From: Icerya purchasi
Taxonomy: Eukaryota > Arthropoda > Insecta > Hemiptera > Monophlebidae
Assembly: GCA_039619475.1 (NCBI GenBank)
Contig: CM077116.1
Coordinates: 199,725,117 to 199,789,116, forward strand
Direction of reading: 5' to 3'
DNA: 64,000 nucleotides
Positions 50,060-61,370 of this stretch are shown here, piece after piece. The notes below the pieces were generated by a model, which saw only the letters and a list, made by a program, of their open reading frames with translations, ran no database searches and was not told where the DNA came from. Each line of letters starts with the position of its first letter. Position 1 is the stretch's first letter. The translations under genes were made by a program, and so were the position numbers.

Positions 50060-50255
50060 GATTTTAATGATTCTTTGTTTATCGAAAAAAAGCAAATGTT
50101 CAAAAATGAGTGTCTCTGTAAAAAAGTTATAATACAACAAACACGATTAACTCTTGAAATATTACCAAAATTTACCTACCGTGTAAAAGCAAATTCCGAA
50201 GGAAATAATAAACTAATAGCCAAACAAAAGTTATCTTAGAAATTTTATAAAGTCC

Positions 50256-50323
50256 GTTGACTGAAGAAAAATTAACTTTCCAGCTGATATGTCAGCTGGA
50301 AAGTTAATTTTTCTTCAGTCAAC
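50256..50323. repeat. Perfect 32-bp-arm palindrome with 4-nt loop, then T run
   Basis: The left arm 50256-50287 begins gttgactgaagaaaaattaa and the right arm 50292-50323 is its exact reverse complement. The loop is tatg. A run of about 15 T follows at 50326-50340. The structure would fold into a very stable stem in single-stranded DNA or RNA. Its origin is unknown. Confidence 0.95.
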
Positions 50324-50340
50324 CTTTTTTTTTTTTTTTG

Positions 50341-53300
50341 GTCATTAGAATACAAGAAAAATACGAACGGCCAAAATTTTGAAACGAAAATAGACTTAAA
50401 ATATTATCAATGCAAAGTACTGTTACAAATTTGAAGACCCTCTATATATTTACAAGCACATCACTAATGAAAATATTACAACTTAACATTACGCATAACT
50501 CTATTCACAATGTAGACTGGCTCCGATGATGATATCGTTTGTTTAGTCGAGAGTGTACCGATCTCAGTGATACGAGTAGTTCCGTAAAGTACCAAACTCG
50601 GTATAAGTAGCCATCGAATAAGCGCTAAGAAAAGGAATATAAATAAATATTGTCTTTATTTATAATATAAAGCGAAAGAAGAATTAGGCAAAAAAAAATG
50701 TAAAGAAACTGTGTGAACCTCCGAATATGGGCTAATTTGTAAAGTTGAAGAGACGGTAAACGGAAGTGATATAAAGTATTATCAACGTTAGCTTATGTAA
50801 AAATGTAGATTCGAATAATGGTATCGGATTTGAAAATCTCACAGCACGGTCTACAAGCTCATCACTGACGTAGTCTTAACGCTGTACACTTGAATTAATA
50901 GCTAGCTTTTTAGGGTATACGATAGCCTTTTTTGTTTGGCATGTTTTCTGCATTTTCGTCCAATAATATGTACATCAAAAAGTGCGAAATAGAAATGTTA
51001 AAAAAAAAAAAAAATGCCCGCTTCAAATTTTACTCCGAAAATTTAATTAAAAAGTAGACTAAAAAGGAAAATAGCTGATATCTATATATAATTCAGAGCA
51101 ACATATGCTTAATGCTATCGTTATTCTTAAAGGGTCTGCGCTCGAAATTAATATTGCGGCAATTATCAAAAAGAAAAAAAGAAAAAAAAGTGTCAAGTAT
51201 ATCTGATGTTTCTAGTATTCTTGACTTATAGAAAATGAATGTTGATAGAATCATTTTTAATTGTTCTAGTACGAATTTGATGTGCCATCTAATAAACATT
51301 AATGTGGTTTAAGAATAATCGTAATATCCCCTTTAAGTAAATTACTCTGAATTATGCTTTATCAAAGATTTTAGCGATTTTTATTAAGTTATTTTCAGAG
51401 TAAATTTCGAAATCGTTATTTTTTATCATTTTCTTGTAACTTTATTCGTACATCACGTAAGAAATGGATTGCCCTTTATAAAGAATCAATATGCTAGTTT
51501 TTAACAATTTTCAGCGAAAAATCAGCTGATTCAATAAAAAAAAAAAAAAAAAAAAGAAGAAAAAGAAGAAAAACTTTCACGCTCTATAATAAAAAATTTT
51601 TTACATTTATAAAAAGTGAAAAAAAAAAAAAAATTATGCTTTTTACGAAAACTTCACAGACTCATTTGTAAAAACCGAATTATAGTGTGCAAACCACAAT
51701 TTATAGCCGGGCGTGTTTTGTATAAACTTTTTCCAATATCTAACCGTTTTAATAAAGTTAACTCGTAGCATACATTTTTACAAAATCCACTGAAATAGTT
51801 ACAACGTACTGACCTACTTCAGAGGTAACCGTGTAATACTCGATTAATTATTAAATTAAGTACATAAACAATATCTCCAAAAACTTCGTGTTCAATATTC
51901 ATTCGTTCTAGAATAATGTTTTTGGCATTACATAAAAATAGACAATGTACCACCAAGTGGATATATTCCGTTTTCGCGATTCGCAACAACCGCTCTTTTA
52001 ATAGTATTCAACGTTTTCACATTTAAATTATAGTAATCCCTAATTGGATTATTGCTCCATTTGATTAAACGAACATGATTTCATCCGTGTTGCTTGTTTA
52101 AGACATACCAGTATGAAAAAAAATAAAAAAAATTCTCGAAACGATTAACAGGTTTAATAATAGGGAAGAAAAATTAATATCCACAATCGCAAGAACATAA
52201 AGTTTTTCATAAATTCTTGTTGGCAAACGACAACTGAAGAAGCGGGGAAATTGGCCCAGACACTAGTCCTCTAAAACGGCGTTACCCCAAGACCCCAGAA
52301 GTGATTACTAAGCCGATACCAATGATATCGCGCCTAAACGACCGACTCTCTCTCTGCGTTAAACTATCAAATAAAGGAAGAGAGAAATTTACCAACCTAT
52401 CATTAATAATTGATTAGCCGACTCTCCAAAACCAGTTGACTGAAACAGTCAAACGCCTTTCCGACTCGGAACAACCAACTTTCTTAATGAGAAATTCAAA
52501 GAGTTTATCCAGACAGTAGCGACACCCCCAAAGTTACCTTTGCAGCTAATTCTAAGCGAAGCTATCGGTGGAGACTCTTACGGTATTTTCGAGACACTTG
52601 ACGAACGTAAGAGTAGGATTCTACATAAACAGAATGAAAAGTAAATCGATTTAATCGTTGTATTTTGTTAGAACTACTTTAATATTTTAACTGTAACGCG
52701 CCCTAAGCGAAATGTAAAAATGCGGAATTTTACGTTTAAATAAAAATGACGAACTCGTTGAATATACGGGGACAATGTTTTTGCACACCAGCGTCGTGAT
52801 TTCAGCCAATAATTACAGGCAGGGAAAAAAAAAATTGTTCATTTTACGAGCTCCGAAATCCGGACTTTGTATCGGCTTACTGCGTAGCTTTTTGACGTTA
52901 GTTTTATTACGTCCGTCGTCCGCGATAGAATAGAATACGAGTAATGTGTTTATTTTTGTCCGTAATTCGCTAATTCATTAGAATTTTTATTTTTTCCTGT
53001 TTACCGTCTGCAACAACGCCGCGTTTATTACTTTCTATTTCTGTGAAAAAAGGCCGTCACAACAAAACGTGTTTGTCTTCTAAAAAATAGAGCAAACTTT
53101 TTATTAAAAAATAAATAGAAACTTACTGTGACAAACTTTACCAGTTTTTCAACATCCAACTATTTTAAATATGTTCACCAAAAAAAAAAAAAAAAATTAA
53201 AACGCGTATTATTTAACCGGGTATATTTTTAAAGTCATGACTTGATAAATAATCAGCAACACTCATCGGAACTCATACAATCGCTGATCGATGCATTTTT

Positions 53301-53783
53301 GTTACCTTCTTTTTTGGATTTGCCGAAGAATGGCATCAACCCGGTGACTACTTGAAAGATTATAAAAGGAAGTAGAGATATGTTAGCATCGAATTCGATT
53401 GGAGATAATAGCAAGAGTAAGGAGAATAGGAAAAAGCGAGCGTATAAAAGAAGTATTGCACTGTACAAATTCTCAACAGTTCCAATTACAAATATATACG
53501 CCCAGCTAAAGGAGAAGAACCTTCAAACAGGACATGACTGAAGTCACCCGTCACAAAGTTACGAGAGTAATAAATAAGAGGTAATCAGTCCACACATGGT
53601 CAGTACGCAGTAATGTCGTAATTGTCCCCCCGTCAGTGATACGAGAAATGACGCTGATTTCAAGTTTCTTTTTTCGAATTGCTATTCATCCGCGGTAATT
53701 AACATTCTTGTCTTACAAAAAAAAAAATATTTTTCTCCACTTTACGTTCCACGATAAACTAATAATGGTTATAATGGGGCGGC
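50341..53783. other. No gene recognised
   Basis: Long stretch without a recognised gene. Poly-A tracts near 51001-51015 and 51536-51560 may be old tails, but I could not attach them to an element. Confidence 0.45.
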
Positions 53784-54095
53784 ATGCTGTTAAGCTCGGT
53801 CAAAGAACGTAAGCTACGGTACCTGGGTCACGTAATGAGAGGTCCTAAGTACGAGATCCTGCTAATCATCCTAGAAGGAAAAATAGCGGGCAAAAAATCA
53901 ATTGGACGCCCGCAGAACTCCTGGATGAAAGATTTTCGCCGATGGATTGGCCGCACATCACATAAATTGTTCCGGTCCTCCGTTGATTCAAAGGTCGTGC
54001 TGGCAACGTGGATCGCCAACCTCCGAGGCGGAGATGGCGCATGAAGAAGAAAAATAAGAAGACATTATAAAAAGAAGAAAAAAAATATCTAAAGA
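53784..54095 (+). pseudogene. RTE-like LINE C-terminal tail
   Basis: An open 87-codon frame carries KLRYLGHVMRGPKYE, then IILEGKIAGKKSIGRPQNSW, then a DFRRWIGRTSHKLF segment and ends WIANLRGGDGA. This is the conserved C-terminus of insect endonuclease-RT elements of the type seen at 5.4-6.4 kb. It ends with an AAG-rich tail (aagaagaaaaataagaagac). All upstream domains are missing, so it is a 5'-truncated insertion. The frame itself is unbroken, so it may be relatively recent. Confidence 0.8.
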
Positions 54096-55614
54096 GACTT
54101 TCTTTTTTAACGTTTATTTTAATGACTAATGAGAGTATATCTGGGTTTACCGATAATAAGCCCACACGGTAGCTGGCCCCGGTGGTACACTTTCGAAAAA
54201 AACTCTAACATGAAAAGAAAAAAAAAACCAAATCATACGAGACTAACATACAACCTCCTCTTTCTAAGGTCGATAAAAAATGGGGGGGGGAGAATGACTG
54301 TGCGAGGTCGTACGGGATTTTTGCATGAAATACAGAAAGCGAGGAATACGGTCGTTCAAATTTAGGAAGAGAAGAAACCAAGTAGCTCTGCCAACACTGC
54401 AAAGTTGTTAGTTGCGGCTGGCGGTTTAGGGCAAGTAAAACGGCACACACATTTCTAGTAGCAAAAGTTTGTTAATGTCGGGGAGTCGGACACGCTCGAA
54501 AATGTAATAATTTTCAAGTGCCCGATGTAAGAGCTGATAGAGAAACACAGCATGGCTGCGGAATAAGTAATTTATTTGAACCGGGAAGAGGAGGGGTGGT
54601 CAGAATAACAACGAGGATGATGATGTAATTCTGAGTATTGCAACAATCGCTCGTGTGATTGGTAAGACCATGATTTGAACGAACCACTTGACGGCAATCA
54701 GCCAGACAACGAACCGGTGCAAAATAAATAAATAATGCGATAATCAAAAATTAATGACAGACGAGCAATTCAAACGATAAATTTAAATATCGACGAGCAC
54801 GCTCCCTGTAAATGTTTAAATAAACGCGCGTGTAATCTACCGAAGAAACAAAAAACTTCCAACTCCTCGACCACCGCCGAATTATAAATATCTCTATAAT
54901 GTTCCGCGACCACGCTCTCCTTCGCTCTTTTTGCTTTTCCTCCCGTTTCAAGGGGAAACTTTCATCTGTCGAACAGTTAACGATTTCGTGCATTCGTGTT
55001 TCTGATATAATCGGGCGCGCGAATTTCAAGCACTTCCAGAAATTCGGAAATTCTACGAATTATGCTACCTTTTACGTGAACGCAAACAGGTCTGAGTAAG
55101 TAAATCGGATTTATTTAGAGAAATAAATATAACACAGACAGAGACACACAGTCACACAAGTACGAATGAAAAAACGTGTGAAACGGCTAAACATATGAAA
55201 ATGTCGATGTGCTTAAAAAGCGGAGCGAAGAAACCGAAAAATATTATTCGCTATATGGAACAAACCAAGCAAAATTATGTAAATAATCGTACGCTCTCGA
55301 AAACTAACAATTCAGTGAAGTCGGGTTTAGGTTAGGAAACCAACGAGGAATGAAATTAAATAAAACGAAATTAACAACAGCAAAACGTTCTACTCTTGAA
55401 TGGTTTAAAGGAACGTTAAATATACAACTAAAATTTAAAAAAAAATAACAAACCATATAATAATCGTGTTCTCTGTAATGAATCGTTAATCGGAGCATTT
55501 ACGTATTAGAACGAACGAGTTTTTCGCAAAATAATAACAATTACATAATTATCGTCGCAAATAAAACTGCGGTGAAGCTTAAGATTAAAATAAACGAAAT
55601 AATCCATGTTGTGA
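54096..55614. other. No gene recognised
   Basis: Overlapping ORFs on both strands, none with a recognisable domain. Confidence 0.45.
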
Positions 55615-55895
55615 TATCTCCTTAATAAAAGGTATCATCGTGGATTGTGAATTTAAGCTTTCGATAATGGTACTAAGCCCAACGGCACCACTGTGTCCTT
55701 TTTACTTGGGATCCGCCTTTACTTTTCCAGATTTCTCCGGTATAAACAAAATATTCAATTCCCGAATAGGTATGTGCCTCTGGGCAATTTGGATTCGGAA
55801 TGAGACAAGTCTTGGTAACCTATGAAACAACTCTGGTTTGGTAGGCAAGCTATAATCGCTAGGCTACCGCTTAACCTGTCAACTGGAATCGGATG
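55615..55895 (-). mobile_element. SINE-B, longest copy
   Basis: On the minus strand, a tRNA-like head region (ggtagcctagcgattatagc, an A-box-like segment, about 55846-55867) is followed by a block near aggttaccaagacttgtctc, then agaaatctggaaaagtaaag and a tail beginning gtgccgttgggcttagtacc at 55692. The tail matches 19284-19355 and, more weakly, 13734-13815. The middle matches 32215-32316. The polymerase III boxes are degenerate and no TSD was found. Confidence 0.55.
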
Positions 55896-57679
55896 CTTTA
55901 CCGGAATACTGATTTTTCTTGCAAATACTATTTTATTTATTCTCTCCGGATCGTCGGTAAGTAGTTATTAGACTAGAAAGTTTTTTTTTACCGGAACGTC
56001 TCATAGATGTTACATAGATATAGGCTACGTAAGAACCTTTCCTAAAAGGCGACGATGTGTACCGGAGAGACTGTTTTTCATCTTGTTAGTTTTTGGTAAA
56101 ATAATTCTCCTAGTTCTTTTTTTTTTTTTTTTTTTTGTGACTCGGCTTTCGCCATTTGACCAATTTTATTATTTAAATAGAAAAATAAAATAATACTTCA
56201 TTACCTCAGGTTAAAAAAGTATAAAGTTTAAAGTCCAAAAAATCAAGAACACCGGCCGATGGCGAACAAAATTTAACATACTACGGATTCCATTAAAGCG
56301 TTTAGGTCAAACCAATATGAAAATCGGAGCATTCTCCCACGATAAGCAAAATTATCTGAACAATCGTCTTGAATGATTTTTAAAGTTTTTTTAAAATTTT
56401 CAATGACTTGTTATCATGCCTTATCGTACACATTTTTACTGTACGACCTCTTAGTAGTTATGAATTTTCTAAAATTCAACAGCATTTGACTTTCGTTTGG
56501 GAATTATCAAATATCCTTGAATCCGAAATAAATCCATTATTCTAAGTATAAAAATTCCACTTTGCTGTAGTGTGTTGTTATTGCTCCGTAAGTTCAGTCG
56601 GTCGGTTATTTCTTTTCCTTTTCTAATCCGCTCTGTGAATAAGTTCACCTGAAAGTAATTTATGTTTTTGCTCCCTTTTAATCCGCTCAGCAATGTTCTA
56701 ATGATTCGTCACTTTTCATGCATCCATGCTGAACAATACGTTATTGTTAATACTATTTTTATCCGTAATTTGTTCCATATATTCTAAACTTCTACCGGGT
56801 GGCTATAATTTCATCCGAAAAAGAAGTTTTTTCGTTTATTTTCTAATCGCTACCTCTAATCGCTGTGGAATATGTATCAAAACAATCTTATCCCCTCTAC
56901 ACTGACGGCAAGCCGTTTTAACGCACCAGGCACAACATTACACTTGCACTTCCACGTATTCATATCGCATTATTTGAATAACAGACAGTCGATACAATCA
57001 TTTCGTCCGCGGCCCCATCTCCGTAATCACGGAATTCGGAGTTTAAAATATGCTTAAATTCAATGATTACAGTTGGATACGCCATTATATGTATCTACAT
57101 GTGTAACTGCTCTAAAACCTGCACAATATGCTGGTAATTTTACGGATATTAAATTATTAAACGAGGGGCGACATTTCTATTAACAGCGATTTAGACACTG
57201 TTCTTCTGCCTAATAAAGCACGTTAATATCCGGTAACAATTAATTATATAGAAATCGGAAACGATCCTAATTGTCACCCGCAAATTGTCCGCAAAATATT
57301 AATTTCTTTATTGCATTTAGATATTAGCTGTTCAATTTCTTCTGACTAGTTTATCTTATAATCACATAGAGCATTCTTAAAAATAATTAACCGATTGTTT
57401 AAACTCTATCGATTTATTTATTATCCGTTTTGACTTTAACGCGGACAGTAACATTTTCTCTTCAAAAAAACTTCTATTTTTATAACTCTTTTAGAGTATC
57501 ATTCCCTTCACTGCAACCGAGGAACATGCAGACGACATGTGTATTACTGTATCATTCTCATTTTATGTTATTTTAGTTGTCTTAAAAACATATTAAATTT
57601 CCGTAATGCTAAAGGAAAATAAAATAGGACATCGTTGGCTGTCCTGACGGGGCCTCTACAACTGCTACCTGCATTAGAA
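55896..57679. other. No gene recognised
   Basis: No recognisable feature beyond a T tract near 56119-56137. Confidence 0.5.
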
Positions 57680-57810
57680 CTTTCTATTTCGCCTTATTCC
57701 CAGTTCGCCTAATTGACATTCTCTTTATCCAAATTTCGCTTAATAATAATTTTCGCCTAATACTAATTTTCATCTAATCCTAATTTTCGCCTAGTTCCCA
57801 TTTCACTGCA
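57680..57810. repeat. Degenerate minisatellite with TTCGCCTAAT core
   Basis: Motifs ttcgccttat, ttcgcctaat, ttcgcttaat, ttcgcctaat, catctaat and ttcgcctag recur every 18-30 bp between about 57687 and 57798. An inverted gaattaggcgaaac occurs near 58933. Confidence 0.55.
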
Positions 57811-58188
57811 AAATAAAAAGGCACAAAAAAAATAATAATAATTAACCGATTTGGCAACTGAGTAAAACAATTAATAAATAAATGTTGGTAAAGTTTATAA
57901 AACAGGAGAGTTTTATCAAACAGAATGCGAAAGAAGTAACTTTGTAGTAAATTAAATGTGTAACATATATTCTTTAACATTTTAGCCAGGCCTAGTATTA
58001 AGTAACTAGGTACTAATTAACATGTTTAAAAACGCAGAACAAGACATTAAAATTTATTGAAATTATAAAGAATTATATAAAATAAATTTTTCGTTTCGTT
58101 TTTTTTTTTTTTAAAATTAAACTCGTATAAAAAATGTGAAACATATACAAATTTACATATCTAACTGCATACGTACTAATATTTATTC

Positions 58189-58219
<31 letters not shown>

Positions 58220-58494
58220 TATTTACTTATACTTTAGATGAAATATGAGATACATATAAACTGTTATTTATATAATAAAGGCATTTGGTGATTACAAATG
58301 GCTCTTCATCTAAAGTATTTTCCGTTTCTTTCTCTGCTGCAACTCCGTATCTTAAGTAACAATAAGGCTCCCTATAAACTTACAGAAATAAGGCTAACGG
58401 CATTCGAAGACAGCAGCACCGAACTTTGAACGGAATAACTTCTAATAATTCGTTATTCGAGCCGTCATCATTTTTGTGTGTTCACACATTTTTT
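57811..58494. other. No gene recognised
   Basis: AT-rich with T tracts near 58100 and 58193-58218. Confidence 0.5.
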
Positions 58495-58670
58495 TCTTGC
58501 TTCCTTTGGGCGCATCAACAGGACATTTACCAAAACACAAAGAACTAAAAAGTGATGAAACGTAGAGATTTGAACAGGAAGCGATTAGAAACAGAAGAAA
58601 TTAAGGTAGCCAATACGGGAACAACAGAAGGAGAAGGAAGAGCAAGAAAAATGCCTTTAATCGGAATGTT
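58495..58670 (-). pseudogene. RNase H-type LINE family, 3' tail fragment
   Basis: The plus-strand tttgggcgcatcaacaggac at about 58506-58525 is the family 3' end. The minus strand then reads FLALPSPSVVPVLATLISS and VSNRFLFKSLRF, equivalent to the FILSLPSPSVVQAL segment near 32.7 kb. It is 5'-truncated. Confidence 0.6.
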
Positions 58671-59179
58671 TTCACTGCTGTTTTTCAAATTGCTCGTTTT
58701 CGCTATTAAAGGTTTTTATTTGTTTTTTTTTTTCCTAAAAAGAAAAAAAAAAAATAGATAATAGCGTAAAAAATTAATATGAAAGATTTTTTTATACTTA
58801 TCCAAAATTAATTTTTTTCGACTTCAGCTTGAATTTTGCTTTCTGACGCTTTGTTGGTCGATATAAAATTCGCCTGTTATTTTTTTTTTTTTTATCTGCG
58901 GGACAAAAAAGGACCCAAATTTAAAGGTAATGAGAATTAGGCGAAACAGGACCAAACCACACCGAACGATATAGTTTCCTCTGATATATCGCGCCGTTAA
59001 GTTTTTATTGTGGTAATAATTAAAGATCTTACCATTCCATTAAGAACACCCATCTGTTTCATTATCGTTGTCGTAAATTAATTTGAGATAAACCCCGTAT
59101 ACTACTAAGTCTCTGCTAATATGTTTTTTTTTCATTCACCCACCGTCCTAATCTCCAAGCGTCGTCCCTCGAAGTTGCT

Positions 59180-59440
59180 AAACAAATTGTACAACCAGCG
59201 ATAAACCAACATAAACGTCTGGAATATCACGACCGCGGTTTTCTAATACCCGCTGAAAAAACAAATCATACAATTTTCTCTAAAATCAAAAATAAACAAC
59301 AAAATATAGACTTTGTTCTAAACCAATGCCAGCAGAACAATCAAATTCTTAGGAATTTTGTTAGACAAAAAGTTACCCTGGAAAGTCATATTACAACGTA
59401 CATACGGCTATAAATGCACCCCTTTTCTAGGAATCCACAA
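59180..59440 (+). pseudogene. LINE RT fragment
   Basis: Plus-strand frames give RGFLIPAEKTNHTIFSKIKN near 59230-59290, then after a frame change TIKFLGILLDKKLPWK near 59335-59385. These are the post-YADD blocks (SPEKT ... YLGVxLDxKLxW) of LINE RT. No other domain remains. Confidence 0.6.
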
Positions 59441-59599
59441 GTTGCTCAGGCATTTTGATCAAGGATGCAGCGGAAAAACATCTATGAAATGATATTGAAA
59501 AAAAAAAAAAAAGTTAGAGTGAAAAAATAAGAATACGGAAAAAATTGTTATCTCAGAATTTGTAGCTTTGCGTGTTAACCGATAAACGAAATAATGGAT

Positions 59600-59960
59600 G
59601 AAGTGAATTTTTTTTTTCTTTATTTTTTATTTTTAAATAATTTGCGGGTCCCACAAGGCAATTGCCCATCTGTGGGTTCCCAACATAATTATATCGTTTA
59701 TTCATCATATACATCTTAAATCTAATACATCATATTCGTCTTATATATCATTACTTAATTCAACTTAACTTCTATTTGTTGTTTGTAGTACTGCCGCCCG
59801 GATGTTACATTATTGTCGTCTTAGTACTGTTCAAAGAGTTTGCAAAGTGTCTCTGAAATTAGATATTCCAACTCTTTCCTAATTGGTTCGGTTAAATCAT
59901 AATCAACTCTGTTCAATCTGTGGTGGCACTTGAAGAGAATCGTTTGACGATGATTCGAGA
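59600..59960 (-). pseudogene. LINE C-terminal tail with A-rich 3' end
   Basis: The minus strand reads ILFKCHHRLNRVDYDLTEPI then RKELEYLISETLCKLFEQY near 59830-59955, resembling LINE C-termini after the zinc-knuckle. A T-rich run near 59606-59636 would be its poly-A. A terminal gtgggacccgcaaat block precedes the tail. It is a different family from the gggcgcgcc-ended copies. Confidence 0.5.
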
Positions 59961-60705
59961 TATGCGTGTTTTCATTTTAACTTTTTTTTCAATATTTTGA
60001 CCCGATAAACATATACACAATAATCTCTACAAAATCTCATTTGGTCAAGCGTACTCAAGGGAAGAGAAACTGCTGCAAACAGAAACATGAAACATAATAA
60101 TCATTCAACTAGCATTGTTTCGAATTTTATCAGAAAATGATCGCTTGAGCATAAATCACCCAGAACATAAATGGTAAATTCGTGCTTAAGCACAAAACCG
60201 TTGTCGAGAAACGAGCTGTGATATAGTGAGTACAGGTCTGATGATAAGCAAAGCCGCTGTAAGTACAAAAGATTCATTAGTCCGTTTAATTTTATTTTTA
60301 ATCACACATGTTTCATGTTATGCTTTACAGTTAGCGTAATCTCCCATTAATCCAATGTGTCAAATTAAGCCAAAACAATAGAGTAAAATAAAAAATTGAA
60401 ATTTTTTTTCATCGCATCATGAACGAACATAAATTTTATCCACGTCCATCGGGAACAAAATTTAGTCTCCTTTTTTTCCAACCATCTTTGCTTATAATAA
60501 GATTTTTTCGGTTTCTCAGAGTAAAAATATCAAGCAAATATGCATCGAAAATTTTTTTCGGGAGTCTGTTGTTATCCACATTTTTCAAGAAATAACAGCA
60601 GCAGAGTGATGCTAACTTTGTTCCTCGTGCCGTAGTCTGAAAGTTTCGGATTTATTAAACGGTTCAATACTTCCTTCTCACAACGTTACGATCTAATTAA
60701 TTTTC
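59961..60705. other. No gene recognised
   Basis: This lies just upstream of a SINE and the receptor exon. It may be intron or 5' flank of the receptor gene, but no promoter could be recognised. Confidence 0.4.
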
Positions 60706-60709
60706 ATTA

Positions 60710-60970
60710 TAACCAAGCCATAATAGCCTAATGGCTAGAACACTTGACTTTCGTGGCGCAGGTTTTCGATCCCAGGGGACGATTCGAATGATTACACGTA
60801 ATAAATAGACGCTAATAGTCACGCGGTAGAAATCATATGCCCGCGCCGATAAACAGACACACCTGGCATTGCTTTGCATCGCGATAGCAAATTACAATCA
60901 GTTTCAAGTACAGTCTTGCGTGCACTTGAGTTGTACGTAAAATTTGCCGCGAACACTACCTATGTCAGTA
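60710..60970 (+). mobile_element. SINE-A copy 3, upstream of the receptor exon
   Basis: The head agcctaatggctagaacactt corresponds to the A-box region of the copy at 16839, and tttcgatccc to the B box. The body blocks aatcatatgcccgcgcc, acagacacacctgg, atcgcgatagcaa and cagtcttgcgtgc align in order with copies 1 and 2. B-box changes and small gaps suggest age. No TSD was identified. Confidence 0.65.
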
Positions 60971-61061
60971 TAATGTACATAACGACCAGTTAGTCAGTTG
61001 TATTTAGCGTAATTATTAAATAGTATTAATTATGTGTTTCTTTGAACTAGGTACAAAAAAA

Positions 61062-61085
61062 ATGAAGAGAGCATCAGCTGGCTGA
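61062..61085 (+). promoter_or_regulatory. 7-codon upstream ORF before receptor start
   Basis: ATG at 61062 opens a short reading frame (MKRASAG) ending in TGA at 61083-61085, only three bases before the receptor ATG and in the same frame. It lies after the predicted splice acceptor (AG at 61049-61050), so it should be in the mature mRNA. Such uORFs often lower translation or act through reinitiation; no effect is shown here. Confidence 0.6.
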
Positions 61086-61088
61086 AGA

Positions 61089-61370
61089 ATGAATAAAACG
61101 GACTTCAACGACTCCTCGGAGGACGTTTTTGTCTCCGGTTTTAACGAAAATGCTACTGCAGTTGAGGATAATCTTTTTCAAGTTCCGCCATATTTAGTCA
61201 TTTTTTTATCTTTGTGCTACGGCTCGATATCGGTGCTGGCAACTTTGGGTAATGGTCTAGTCATTTGGGTGATTGCCGGCAGTCGAAGGATGAGGAATGT
61301 CACCAATTATTATATAGCAAATCTCGCAATGGCCGATATACTCATCGCTATGCTCGCCATACCGTTCGAG
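61089..61370 (+). CDS. Neuropeptide GPCR, first coding exon (leucokinin-receptor-like)
   Basis: This is the N-terminus of a plasma-membrane, G-protein-coupled peptide receptor. The 94 residues begin with an extracellular tail with three N-glycosylation sequons (N2, N7, N21). Transmembrane helix 1 (about residues 35-63) contains GN (N55, position 1.50), then a short loop SRRMRNVTN (65-73), and helix 2 carries NLAMAD (78-83, D83 = position 2.50). An in-frame TGA three bases upstream fixes the ATG. The frame ends at CCGTTCGAG followed by gtaatt, a standard splice donor, so the remaining five helices lie beyond the window. A pyrimidine-rich acceptor ends at 61050, implying an upstream 5' UTR exon. 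The YGSIS and GN-LVIWV motifs favour a leucokinin (kinin) receptor. Other insect rhodopsin-class peptide receptors remain possible. Confidence 0.8.
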
